Origin: Phycisphaeraceae bacterium
GTDB lineage: Bacteria; Planctomycetota; Phycisphaerae; Phycisphaerales; UBA1924
Reading direction: 5' to 3'
DNA length: 64,000 nt
Assembly (NCBI GenBank): GCA_020639235.1
Contig: JACKHC010000001.1
Coordinates: forward strand, 372,001 to 436,000
Positions 26,111-34,623 of this stretch are shown in pieces. A program made the translations under genes and the position numbers. The notes beneath the pieces were generated by a model that saw only the letters and a list, made by a program, of their open reading frames with translations, was not told the DNA's origin and searched no databases. Positions within the stretch are counted from its first letter, which is position 1, and each line of letters begins with the position of its first letter.

Positions 26111-26986
26111 ATGGAACGCCGCAGAGTCATCCGCCTGTTCGACATCATCTTCGCGATCGTTCTGGCGCTGGGTGTCGTGTCGTTCGCGTACGGGCAGACC
26201 GACCCGGAGGACGCCCCATCCCCGGATGAGGCCCCGCTCACTGGCCCGGACATCGGACGAGCCAAGATGCCGTCCATCATCCAGCGCACCTTCGAGGGCA
26301 CGCTCCAGCGGCTGGACATCTGGCCCGAGGAGGCCGCGATCGAGCTGCTCGACCTCACCGACGAGTCACGGGAGCGGATCAACGACATCCTCGCCTCGCG
26401 CGCGGCGGCGATCGACAAGGTCGTTTCGGAGAATCTCGACGAACTCCTGAAACTCGCCAACGACGGCGAGGGCGGGCGCTGGTTCGGCGCGCTCACGCGG
26501 ATGCGTTCGTTCCAGAAGAAGATCAACGCCAAACTCGAGGACACGCGCCCGCTCGTCGAGCAGTTCGCCGAGGTGCTCCCGATGGAGCAGGCCGACGAAC
26601 TCACTCGGATGGTCGAGGAATACTGGGACGCATTCGAGGCCGACGAGGTGGGCGAGGAAATCGAGCAACTCGGCGGCAAGATGAAGGCCTCGATCGCGGA
26701 GAAGGCGGAGTCGCTCCGCATCATGGGCGAGGAACTGGGTCGCTCGTACCAGCGGATCGAGAAGAGCGCCGCGGTGTACGCCGAGTACTTCATCCGCGAA
26801 CTGGGCTTCACGGGCGAGAACGCCCAGCATGTCCGCGACGAGGTGCGCGAGTTCCTCTCGACCGTCGACGATCCCGAGAACATCAAGGATGACGACTGGA
26901 TCCCCGTGATCCGCCGCCTCTACAAGAAACTCGACGAGGCCGGGCGCGAGCGGTTGTTCGAGGTCATCCTTCAGCAGAAGGGGTGA
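26111..26986 (+). CDS. Secreted coiled-coil protein of unknown function
   Basis: 291 residues with GGAGG 6 nt before the ATG. A signal peptide with a twin-Arg-like MERRRVI start ends near FAYGQ. The rest is dominated by long helices with many Glu and Arg residues (for example EIEQLGGKMKASIAEKAES), so a coiled-coil rod seems likely. Spy-like chaperones share such composition, but I see no LTxxQ motif to support that. Function not assigned. Confidence 0.65.
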   Translation: MERRRVIRLFDIIFAIVLALGVVSFAYGQTDPEDAPSPDEAPLTGPDIGRAKMPSIIQRTFEGTLQRLDIWPEEAAIELLDLTDESRERINDILASRAAAIDKVVSENLDELLKLANDGEGGRWFGALTRMRSFQKKINAKLEDTRPLVEQFAEVLPMEQADELTRMVEEYWDAFEADEVGEEIEQLGGKMKASIAEKAESLRIMGEELGRSYQRIEKSAAVYAEYFIRELGFTGENAQHVRDEVREFLSTVDDPENIKDDDWIPVIRRLYKKLDEAGRERLFEVILQQKG

Positions 26987-27055
26987 TCGCCTCCCCTCCC
27001 GCGGGAAGGGCTTGATCCTTCCATACGCTCACACGATCGCCTGACAGACTCAGAG

Positions 27056-27742
27056 TCAACCGGGGGCGGGCACGAACGGTTCGTTGCCGCATTCCGGGCA
27101 GCGCGACTCGGGATCGAGCCCTCGCCGGTCGTACCCGCACCAGACACACAGATACCGCTTGACTGTGCGGAGTCGCGCGTCGATCGCCCAGACGATCAGC
27201 GATCCGGCCACGATCGGGCACCAGAGATACGCGCCGAGTCCGCGCAACGCGTCGACCGGCACAAACACCGTGGCAAGACACGCTGTCGCGACAATGACCG
27301 CAAGAAAGACTCGCTTGGACCTGGTGACCAGCCACAGCAATGACGCCGAGATCAAGGCGGAGATCGGGATCGCGAGCAAACCGAGCAACACACCACCGCT
27401 GATCGGAAGGACCGCTCCATTGGGGGGCGGGCCCACAGCCGCCGCGCCGAACGCGGCGAGCCCAAAGCCCATCATGAGCAACCACACGGGCAACAGCGCA
27501 AACCAGATCAGCGCAAACACGAGCGTGGGCCAGTTGATCAATTTCGGGTGCACCAATACTGCGCCCAAGGTCGAGCCGCCGACCCCGATCCCCAACACAA
27601 AGGCGATCAAGGTGAAGCCGCCTCTCATGATCGACCGCGAATGGAGCCCTGCGTACATGACGAGCGAGGGTGCCACGCCGCATAAGAGCCACGCTAATAC
27701 TCCCACCAGGATCCACTTCTGCGTGCGCTCACTGAGTCGCAT
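27056..27742 (-). CDS. Membrane protein with C-terminal zinc ribbon
   Basis: 228 residues from the ATG at 27742, with GGAG 8 nt upstream inside the end of lysS; the frame opens further upstream but that would be inside lysS. About six membrane helices are followed by CVWCGYDRRGLDPESRCPECG, the same ribbon as in 8884, 29435 and 35880. It lies just 3' of lysS and is probably read with it. Function unknown. Confidence 0.72.
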   Translation of the reverse strand: MRLSERTQKWILVGVLAWLLCGVAPSLVMYAGLHSRSIMRGGFTLIAFVLGIGVGGSTLGAVLVHPKLINWPTLVFALIWFALLPVWLLMMGFGLAAFGAAAVGPPPNGAVLPISGGVLLGLLAIPISALISASLLWLVTRSKRVFLAVIVATACLATVFVPVDALRGLGAYLWCPIVAGSLIVWAIDARLRTVKRYLCVWCGYDRRGLDPESRCPECGNEPFVPAPG

Positions 27743-27747
27743 TCCGC

Positions 27748-29388
27748 TCACTCCACCGGCTTCATCATCGGGAACAGGATCACATCCCGGATCGTCCGCT
27801 GATTGAGCAGCAGCATGCACAGCCGATCGATGCCCAGCCCCATCCCGCCCGCCGGCGGCATGCCGACCTTCAGCGCCTCGATGAAGTCCGAGTCGAAGTT
27901 GCGGAAGGTGGACTCCTCATCGTCCAGCCCCGCCAACTGATCGCGGAACCGCGCCGCCTGCACATCCGGGTCGTTGAGTTCCGTGTAGTGCGGCCCGACC
28001 TCCATGTGCCCGATGAACAAATCCGAACGGTCCGCCACTTGGGGGTTCTCGCGATTGGCACGCGTGAGGGGCGAGAGGGCCGCGGGGTATTGCATGATCC
28101 AGGTCGGCTCGCCGGGGTCGATGGACTTCTCGGCGAACTCCTCGAACAACTCATTGACCAACAACAACGGATCAACATCGTCGATCGAAGCCTTCCGACC
28201 CTCGCCCTCGAGATGCTTGAGGAACTTCTTGGCGACGCCGCGTTCTTGTGCTTCCTTCTTGACGCGCGCCGTATCGCCCGACGCGAACCCGAGACCCTTC
28301 TCGAACAACTCGGCGTAGGTCACGCGCGCAAATGGCGACTCGAAATCGATCGTGTAATCGCCGTAGGGCATCGCCTTGGCACGGCCGCCCGTCGTTTCCG
28401 CGACGAACCGCGCCGTCTCGCGCGCCAGCGACTCGGTGATCTCCATCACGCTCTCGACATCGCCGAACGCCTGGTACAGCTCGAGCATCGTGAACTCGGG
28501 GTTGTGCTGCTTGTCCAGACCCTCGTTGCGGAAGTTGCGGTTGATCTCAAACACCCGCGGCATGCCGCCCACCAACAGCCGCTTGAGAAACAACTCCGGC
28601 GCGATGCGCATGTACAGATCGATCCCCAGCGCGTTCATGTGCGTCGCGAACGGGCGAGCCGCGGCGCCCCCCGCCTGCGTCTGCAGCATCGGGGTCTCGA
28701 CTTCGAGGAACCCGCGATCGTTGAGCCATCTCCGGATGAACGACACGATCCGCGAGCGCATCTGGGCGGCGTGCATCGTCTCGGGGTTGGCATACAGATC
28801 GACATACCGCTTGCGGTACCGCGCCTCGACATCCTGCAGCCCGCTCCACTTCTCGGGGGGCGGCGCGAGTGACTTGCTCCCCATTTCAAGCGAACTCGCC
28901 CAGACCGTCACCTCGCCCGTCTTGGTCTTCATCAGCGGCCCGGTCGCCACCACCACATCACCAAGGTCGAGCAGCTTCGCCAACTCGAACCCGTTCCCAC
29001 TTCCACCGGTGCAATCCCGCGCGCTGACCGCGACCTGAATATCCCCCGAGTGGTCGCGCAGGTTCATCCACACGAGCTTGCCCGTCGGGCGACGCAGCAC
29101 CACCCGCCCCGCCACCGTCACCACCGGGCGCGGGTCCGCCGGCATCTCGAACGAGGCGTCGGCCTTCTTTGCTGCCTGGGCCTCGTTCCATTTGGCGTCC
29201 GCCGCCTCGTCGTATCGCGACAGCGCGTTGGCGAGGGGCGTGATACCGTCCACCCGCACGCCGTGGGGTTCGAAACCCAACGCCCGGATCGCGTCCCGCT
29301 TCTCCCGGCGCTGCTGCTCGAGGTGATGGGGGGAGTCCGTTTCGTGGGTCTGCTCGGTCTTGGTCTGATCGTCGCTCATGGCGGGCAT
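27748..29388 (-). CDS. lysS: Lysyl-tRNA synthetase, class II
   Basis: 546 residues from ATG 29388; an ATG at 29379 is an equally good alternative. An OB anticodon-binding domain (about 90-200) has GRVVLRRPTGKLVW. Class II motif 1 lies near VETPMLQTQAGGAAARPF, motif 2 at FRNEGLDKQHNPEFTMLELYQA region, and motif 3 at GLGIDRLCMLLLNQ. Motif 3 has Asp instead of Glu, as LysRS does. It charges tRNA(Lys). It may be read with the zinc-ribbon membrane gene that follows. Confidence 0.96.
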   Translation of the reverse strand: MPAMSDDQTKTEQTHETDSPHHLEQQRREKRDAIRALGFEPHGVRVDGITPLANALSRYDEAADAKWNEAQAAKKADASFEMPADPRPVVTVAGRVVLRRPTGKLVWMNLRDHSGDIQVAVSARDCTGGSGNGFELAKLLDLGDVVVATGPLMKTKTGEVTVWASSLEMGSKSLAPPPEKWSGLQDVEARYRKRYVDLYANPETMHAAQMRSRIVSFIRRWLNDRGFLEVETPMLQTQAGGAAARPFATHMNALGIDLYMRIAPELFLKRLLVGGMPRVFEINRNFRNEGLDKQHNPEFTMLELYQAFGDVESVMEITESLARETARFVAETTGGRAKAMPYGDYTIDFESPFARVTYAELFEKGLGFASGDTARVKKEAQERGVAKKFLKHLEGEGRKASIDDVDPLLLVNELFEEFAEKSIDPGEPTWIMQYPAALSPLTRANRENPQVADRSDLFIGHMEVGPHYTELNDPDVQAARFRDQLAGLDDEESTFRNFDSDFIEALKVGMPPAGGMGLGIDRLCMLLLNQRTIRDVILFPMMKPVE

Positions 29389-29434
29389 GGTACGCCGACG
29401 CCGGGTCGGGACGGCCAGCGCCTACGATGGCGAA

Positions 29435-30100
29435 ATGAACGAGGACGATCTGCGATTCTGGTTCTCGGCCGCCTGGATCGTCATGACCGGGATTGGCATC
29501 GCGGTCTTCGTTCGACATATCGCCGCCCCCCGACTCCGCGGGCGCGAGATCCCGCAATGCGACGCCTGCGGGTACGACCTGACCGGGTTGCTCGGCAGGT
29601 CGCGGTGCCCAGAGTGCGGGTCGCGTGTGCGCAAAGAGGTCGGCGGATCACGGGCATCGTGGAGGTTCGAGTCCATTGTGTTCGCGTGCGCACCGTGCGT
29701 CGGTGCAGCCGTGACACTTGGTCAGCTTCTCCGCTCGATCTTCCCGTATGGAGCCAGACAGGTTGAGCCCGAGTCCGTTCTGTTTGTGTTGATCCTGACG
29801 CTCTTGGGTGCCGCAGCATGCGCGATCTGTGCGCTCCCGTTGGTCTTCATTCACCGGAGCCCGCTGGAGTTCCGGTTGGCGTGCGTGGCTACGAACATCA
29901 TCACGCCGATCGTGTTGCTCGTGTTGCTTTGGAGCCCTGCAGCCCTCGCTACTGACGCGCTCGCATCGATCGCGAGTGCGATCGGAACGGCGCTTGTCGC
30001 GACTCTGATCTTTGCGCTGCTGCCCATCGCGGCCTTGCTGTCGCTGTTCATCCGGGGCTTCTTGCCACGCGGAAGCCGTGTCCGCTCACAAAGTGAATGA
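29435..30100 (+). CDS. Membrane protein with N-terminal zinc ribbon
   Basis: 221 residues from ATG 29435, chosen because the reading frame upstream overlaps lysS. One membrane helix (about 8-25) precedes the zinc ribbon CDACGYDLTGLLGRSRCPECG (about 46-66), and four more helices follow (80-205). The ribbon is closely related to those at 27056 and 35880. Function unknown. Confidence 0.72.
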   Translation: MNEDDLRFWFSAAWIVMTGIGIAVFVRHIAAPRLRGREIPQCDACGYDLTGLLGRSRCPECGSRVRKEVGGSRASWRFESIVFACAPCVGAAVTLGQLLRSIFPYGARQVEPESVLFVLILTLLGAAACAICALPLVFIHRSPLEFRLACVATNIITPIVLLVLLWSPAALATDALASIASAIGTALVATLIFALLPIAALLSLFIRGFLPRGSRVRSQSE

Positions 30101-30110
30101 GACAGTCACC

Positions 30111-30515
30111 TCACCCCGCCGCCTCGATCCACTTCCGGACCATCTCCGCCAGTTCCTTCTTGTGCGCCTTGAACTCCTCGGCGCTGCGGAAGGTCATGAT
30201 CGCCCGATCATTGGATGGCCACTCCAGCACCTCCGACTCCTGATCCACGATCGGCGCCTTGGGTTTTGCCTTCGTGGCCTTGGCCCCGCAATGGAAGATC
30301 ACCCGCACACGGTCCTTGGCGCTGAGATTGAGCGTGATCCGATCATCGCCGTCATGCTGGTAACTCGGCGCGTTCCACTTGACGCCCTCCACGAGCGACT
30401 TGTCCGCGCCGCGAATCGTTTTGCGAACCGCTTCCGCCACATCCTTGAGCGGATGGTCCAGCGCCGCCATGAACGCGTCCGGGTCCGCCGACTTCGTCGC
30501 GACCTTCTTCGCCAC
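30111..30515 (-). CDS. DUF1801 domain protein
   Basis: 134 residues. I place the start at the GTG at 30515, two bases after the stop of the phosphatase gene, because an AAGG lies before it and a longer form would overlap that gene. The sequence HPLKDVAEAVRKTIRGADKSLVEGVKWNAPSYQHDG and LNLSAKDRVRVIFH fit the DUF1801 or YdhG-like fold. Its biochemical role is not known. Read in one operon with the phosphatase. Confidence 0.78.
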   Translation of the reverse strand: MAKKVATKSADPDAFMAALDHPLKDVAEAVRKTIRGADKSLVEGVKWNAPSYQHDGDDRITLNLSAKDRVRVIFHCGAKATKAKPKAPIVDQESEVLEWPSNDRAIMTFRSAEEFKAHKKELAEMVRKWIEAAG

Positions 30516-30517
30516 GC

Positions 30518-31489
30518 TCAGCCGCCCTTCCCGAACCGCTTGTTGATCCGCTTGGAGAACGCGCCGGCGAAGTTCGTCCAGGTCATCTGCGGGAAGCCCA
30601 TCACCTTCCCGCCGGGCTTGAGCGATCCGGCCAGCGCTCTGGTCAGGTCCCACCCGGCGCGGAGACCGGTGCCGAGGCCGCCGACCGAGGCGCCCACGCC
30701 GTTGTTGCGCAGCGCGAGCATCGTCACATCGTCATCCGCGTCCGCCGATCCGCTCATCGATCTGAGTCGTTCCACGATCTCATGAATCAGCGCGCCGGGG
30801 TCCGCGGCGTCAAGCGTGCGCACCAGTGCGAGCAAGCCCTCTTCGCCGAGCAGCTTGCCGTCGGTGCCGCGCGCCTCGATGAGCGCATCGGTGTAGAGCA
30901 GCACGATGTCGCCCACCTTCGTGCGCAACTCATACGGCCCGTACACCGTGCCGGGGTCGATCCCCAGCGGGATGTTGTCGGCGCCGCTCTCGTCGCGCAG
31001 GAAACTCCACTGGCGCGACTGGGCCCGGTACACCAGCGGCCTCGGGTGCCCGGCGTTGCACACGCTCAGATGCCCGTTGGGCCCCCAATAGGTCAGCACC
31101 ACCGCCGTCGCGAACTTGCAGTCCCGCGACAGCTCGTGGAACTCCCGGTTCAACCGGTTCACGAACCGCGTCTGGTCCGTGTAGTTGATGAACTTGCGCA
31201 TCAGGACGCGCAGGCCGCGAGCCAGCTGATCGACGCCCTCGCCGTGGCCGGCGACATCCGCGATCAGAACCCGCGTGATCCGCCCGGTGGCGCAACTCGA
31301 AACATAATGCACATCACCGCCCCCCGAGGTCTCGTCGCTCCCCTTGTACGGGCGCGCGTAGACCCACGCGTCGAGGCCCGGCATCACAACGCCGTTGTCG
31401 ATCTCGCGGTTGCCCCCCCACACCTCCATGCAATGCATCGTGTGGAGTTCGGGCGAAGCGGGCCGGGTTGTCACGGGTTCCGGTGTCAT
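30518..31489 (-). CDS. SpoIIE/RsbU-type PP2C protein phosphatase
   Basis: 323 residues. The PPM metal-binding motifs are visible: VLIADVAGHGEG (Asp and His/Glu region, near residue 75), VCNAGHPRPLVY, VLLYTDALIEARG and ADDDVTMLAL. Such phosphatases act on anti-sigma-antagonist proteins or similar partners and govern stress or cell-cycle responses. There is no attached PAS, GAF or receiver domain; the last 70 residues are Gly-rich and basic. It is followed by a DUF1801 gene. Confidence 0.88.
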   Translation of the reverse strand: MTPEPVTTRPASPELHTMHCMEVWGGNREIDNGVVMPGLDAWVYARPYKGSDETSGGGDVHYVSSCATGRITRVLIADVAGHGEGVDQLARGLRVLMRKFINYTDQTRFVNRLNREFHELSRDCKFATAVVLTYWGPNGHLSVCNAGHPRPLVYRAQSRQWSFLRDESGADNIPLGIDPGTVYGPYELRTKVGDIVLLYTDALIEARGTDGKLLGEEGLLALVRTLDAADPGALIHEIVERLRSMSGSADADDDVTMLALRNNGVGASVGGLGTGLRAGWDLTRALAGSLKPGGKVMGFPQMTWTNFAGAFSKRINKRFGKGG

Positions 31490-31549
31490 CGCTCAATATT
31501 CATTATCTCAGGATTGCCCGATCAACCGCGCCTGGGGACACTGTGTTCC

Positions 31550-32839
31550 ATGAAATCTTCCACCGTGCCGCTACTTTCGGCCGCAATGACTCTTGTCGCC
31601 GCGCACATCGCATCATCCCAGGTCGCCCCGGAGCCCCCCGCCGCCGAGGGACGGGCCGCAACAACGACCCGTGCGTGGCAGGAAGACATCAGGTTTGTGG
31701 GCGATGAACTCCCTCGACGACACCCCGACCTGTTCCACACCATCACCGAGCAGCAGTGGACCGACGCCGTGGAGTCGCTCATCGAGCGCACCCCCGAACT
31801 CGACGACGCCCGCCTGTACATGGAGCTGATCCGCCTTGTCGCACTCGCCGGCGACTCGCACACCTCCGTCGGCAGGCCGCCAGCATCCATCGCTCTCAAT
31901 CAACTCCCGGTCGTACCCGCATGGTTCGATGACGGCATCTACATCGTTGCCGCAACAGCCGAACACACCGAACTGCTCGGCGCGCGCATCCTCGCGGTCG
32001 GCACCACACCGATCGACGACGCCATGCATCGACTCGCCGGGTTCGTCGCGCACGAGAACGACTCGACACTCCGGAACGCGGCGCCCCAGTACCTGCGCAT
32101 CATCAATGCGCTCCACAGTGCCGGGCTCTGCGACTCCGATGACATGGCATCGATCCGGGCTCAGCTCGCCGACGGCACGACCAAGACCGTCACACTCACG
32201 CCACACCCATCCGATGCGCCGTGGAAATCGCTCCCCGAGCTCGACCCGGGCAAGACCCCGATCTCTCTGACCCGCAGGAACGCCCACTACTGGTTCCGGG
32301 ACATCCCCGAGCACCACGCCATCTATCTCGCCTACAACCAGTGCGCCGAGGCGCCGGATCTGCCCATGGAAAAGTTCGTGGATGCGCTCGACAGGGCCAT
32401 CAACAAACTCAATCCCGACAAACTCATCATCGATCTCCGCAATAACGGCGGCGGCAACTCCGCCATCCTCAGACCCCTCATCCTGTATCTCGCCGATCAT
32501 CCAGCCCTCAACGACCCCGACCGCCTTTTCGTCCTCATCGGACGACGAACATTCTCCTCGGCACAGATGAACGCCCTCGAACTCGATCAGCAGACCAACG
32601 CCACACTCGTCGGCGAGCCCACCGGCGGCAAACCCAATCACTTCGGCGAGGTGCGCAGCTTCACGCTTCCCAACTCGGGCATCCTCATCCAGCATTCCAC
32701 GAAGTTCTGGAAACGCATCGATGGCGACCCCCCATCCACCATGCCCGATATCGCCGTGCCCGTGCTCGCGTCGGATTATTTCGCGGGCATCGACCGAGCG
32801 CTGGACATCATCCTCGAACGCCCTGTGCCCGGGCGCTAA
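31550..32839 (+). CDS. Secreted S41-family peptidase
   Basis: 429 residues from ATG 31550, since the upstream open frame reaches back into the phosphatase gene. A signal peptide (about 1-24) is present. S41 marks are LIIDLRNNGGGNSA (about 297-310), a Ser in GRRTFSSAQMNA where the catalytic Ser sits, and LVGEPTGGKPNHFGE. There is no obvious PDZ domain, so it resembles the tricorn/IRBP-type branch rather than classic C-terminal processing peptidases. Probably acts outside the cytoplasm. Confidence 0.87.
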   Translation: MKSSTVPLLSAAMTLVAAHIASSQVAPEPPAAEGRAATTTRAWQEDIRFVGDELPRRHPDLFHTITEQQWTDAVESLIERTPELDDARLYMELIRLVALAGDSHTSVGRPPASIALNQLPVVPAWFDDGIYIVAATAEHTELLGARILAVGTTPIDDAMHRLAGFVAHENDSTLRNAAPQYLRIINALHSAGLCDSDDMASIRAQLADGTTKTVTLTPHPSDAPWKSLPELDPGKTPISLTRRNAHYWFRDIPEHHAIYLAYNQCAEAPDLPMEKFVDALDRAINKLNPDKLIIDLRNNGGGNSAILRPLILYLADHPALNDPDRLFVLIGRRTFSSAQMNALELDQQTNATLVGEPTGGKPNHFGEVRSFTLPNSGILIQHSTKFWKRIDGDPPSTMPDIAVPVLASDYFAGIDRALDIILERPVPGR

Positions 32840-32896
32840 CACGATGTAAACACGCACCCGCCCCGGCAATCGTTGGGTTGGTACCCTACGCGCCGC

Positions 32897-34006
32897 ATGT
32901 CCACCCGTATCACCATCGACCGCCTCTCCAAGCATTACCCCTCCATCGCGGGCAGGGGTACCACCAAGGCCGTCGACGCGATCTCGCTCACCATCGAGCC
33001 GGGCCAGCTCTTCTTCCTGCTCGGGCCCTCGGGGTGCGGCAAGACCACGCTCCTGCGCATGATCGCGGGCTTCATCGAGCCGACCGGCGGCTCCATCAAG
33101 TTCAACGACCGCGATGTCACCCGTCTCGCCCCGGACAAACGCAACACGGGCATGGTCTTCCAGTCGTACGCGCTGTGGCCCCACATGACCGTCGCGCAAA
33201 ACGTTGACTTCGGCCTGTCCGTCCGCAAGATCGCCAAGGACCAGCGCAAGCAGCGCGTCGATGAGGCCCTCAAGTCCGTCCGCATGCTCGAATACGCCGA
33301 TCGCAAGCCCATGCAGCTCTCCGGCGGTCAGCAGCAGCGCGTCGCGCTGGCCCGCGCGCTCGTCGTCCGCCCGGAGGTGCTGCTGCTCGACGAGCCCCTC
33401 TCGAATCTCGACGCCAAACTCCGTCTGGAGATGCGCTCGGAGATCCGGCGCATCTGCACCGAGACCGGCATCACCACCATCTACGTGACGCACGACCAGA
33501 AAGAAGCGCTCTCCATGGCCGACTCAATCGCGGTGCTCGACATGGGCGTCATCGCGCAGGTCGGCGGCCCGCGTGCTCTCTATGATCGGCCCGCCTCGCG
33601 CTTTGTTGCTGATTTCCTGGGAGAGACCAACTTCCTTTCCGCGGAGGTCTCCTCGCGCACGGGCGACACGATCACGCTCTCCACCGCCGCCGGCGAACTC
33701 CAGTCGACCGCATTCGACGCCGAAGCCACGCCGGAAAGGGGCAATGTCACCTGCTCGATCCGCCCCGAGGCGTGGGCATTCTCTGTGGGTGAGGCACCGA
33801 TGTCCGGCGCGGACAACATCTCGCACGGATTGAAGGGCGTCGTAGCCGAGTCGATCTACCTCGGCGAGATGGCCCAGCACATCGTCGAACTGCCCGGCGA
33901 GACGCGTGTCCGCGTGTTCGAGCTCCACCCGACGAAACAGATCCCCGCCGGCTCGCCGATCTCGCTCATGGTCAAGCCCGATGATGTCGTCGTGTTGCGC
34001 GACTAG
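32897..34006 (+). CDS. ABC transporter ATP-binding protein with TOBE domain
   Basis: 369 residues. The nucleotide-binding domain has Walker A GPSGCGKTT, Q-loop, signature LSGGQQQRVALARAL, Walker B LLLDEPLSNLDAK and the H-loop VTHDQKE. Residues about 240-369 carry the TOBE-like regulatory region, as in UgpC/PotA/FbpC importers. No permease or binding-protein gene lies beside it, so it is an orphan ATPase; substrate could be sugar, polyamine or iron. The stop interlocks with the DinB gene (CTAG at 34003-34006). Confidence 0.87.
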   Translation: MSTRITIDRLSKHYPSIAGRGTTKAVDAISLTIEPGQLFFLLGPSGCGKTTLLRMIAGFIEPTGGSIKFNDRDVTRLAPDKRNTGMVFQSYALWPHMTVAQNVDFGLSVRKIAKDQRKQRVDEALKSVRMLEYADRKPMQLSGGQQQRVALARALVVRPEVLLLDEPLSNLDAKLRLEMRSEIRRICTETGITTIYVTHDQKEALSMADSIAVLDMGVIAQVGGPRALYDRPASRFVADFLGETNFLSAEVSSRTGDTITLSTAAGELQSTAFDAEATPERGNVTCSIRPEAWAFSVGEAPMSGADNISHGLKGVVAESIYLGEMAQHIVELPGETRVRVFELHPTKQIPAGSPISLMVKPDDVVVLRD

Positions 34007-34518
34007 CGCTGAACTTCGCGGCGTTGGTACATCACCGCGTTGAAGTCCAGATCGTCGAAGGTCACGCCGACTAAGCGCAGCATATTGAGCAGCTGCGCCC
34101 GGTGGTGTATCTCGTGCAGCACCAGCTGCGTCGCGATGTCGTCCGCGTTCGTCGTCACCTCGATCAGTTTCCCGTCATCGTCCGTCACGCGGTACACGAT
34201 CGGCGCTCGCCAATCCCGCTCCGCGCTCAGCACTTCGCGAGTGCGCTCGGTCTGCGCGTCCCAGCGCCGGAGCTGCTCGTCCGCCGTCAACGGTTGCTCG
34301 TCGCGCACCTCCCATTCCGCATAGGGCGGCACCTCGCGCCCCTTAATCCGCTGGCAGTAGTACCACTCGCTGATAAGCAGGTGCGTGAGCACCTTCGCGA
34401 TCGAACCCGGCCCCAAGTCGAACCCGCGCGTGTACGACGCCTCATCGAGCGTGCGCACCCTATCGAGCACCCGCCGCCGAACGTCCGCCAGATATCCGTA
34501 GATGCGAACCCGGTCCAT
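34003..34518 (-). CDS. DinB-family protein
   Basis: 171 residues from ATG 34518 (MDRVRIYGYLAD). Features of the four-helix DinB/YfiT bundle are LTHLLISEWYYC and the metal-binding HEIHHRAQL near residue 143. Family members are metal-dependent enzymes or thiol transferases; the substrate is unknown. The 3' end overlaps the ABC ATPase by 4 bp. Confidence 0.85.
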   Translation of the reverse strand: MDRVRIYGYLADVRRRVLDRVRTLDEASYTRGFDLGPGSIAKVLTHLLISEWYYCQRIKGREVPPYAEWEVRDEQPLTADEQLRRWDAQTERTREVLSAERDWRAPIVYRVTDDDGKLIEVTTNADDIATQLVLHEIHHRAQLLNMLRLVGVTFDDLDFNAVMYQRREVQR

Positions 34519-34623
34519 ACTCGGATTGGAGCCCGCCCCGCCGCGCCACGCAACCCGCCATCCCTGAGCGCACCGCGCGGATATCCTCATAGCAACACCC
34601 GCACCACTCTCGGAAACAGACCC

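Noticed and set aside
26987..27055. CCCTCCCGCGGGAAGGG hairpin as a terminator
   Set aside because: The stem is short and no T-run follows in either direction; not listed.
30782..31549. Upstream part of the long frame that ends in the S41 peptidase
   Set aside because: It is antisense to the SpoIIE-type phosphatase and lacks any domain; the peptidase signal peptide begins at 31550.
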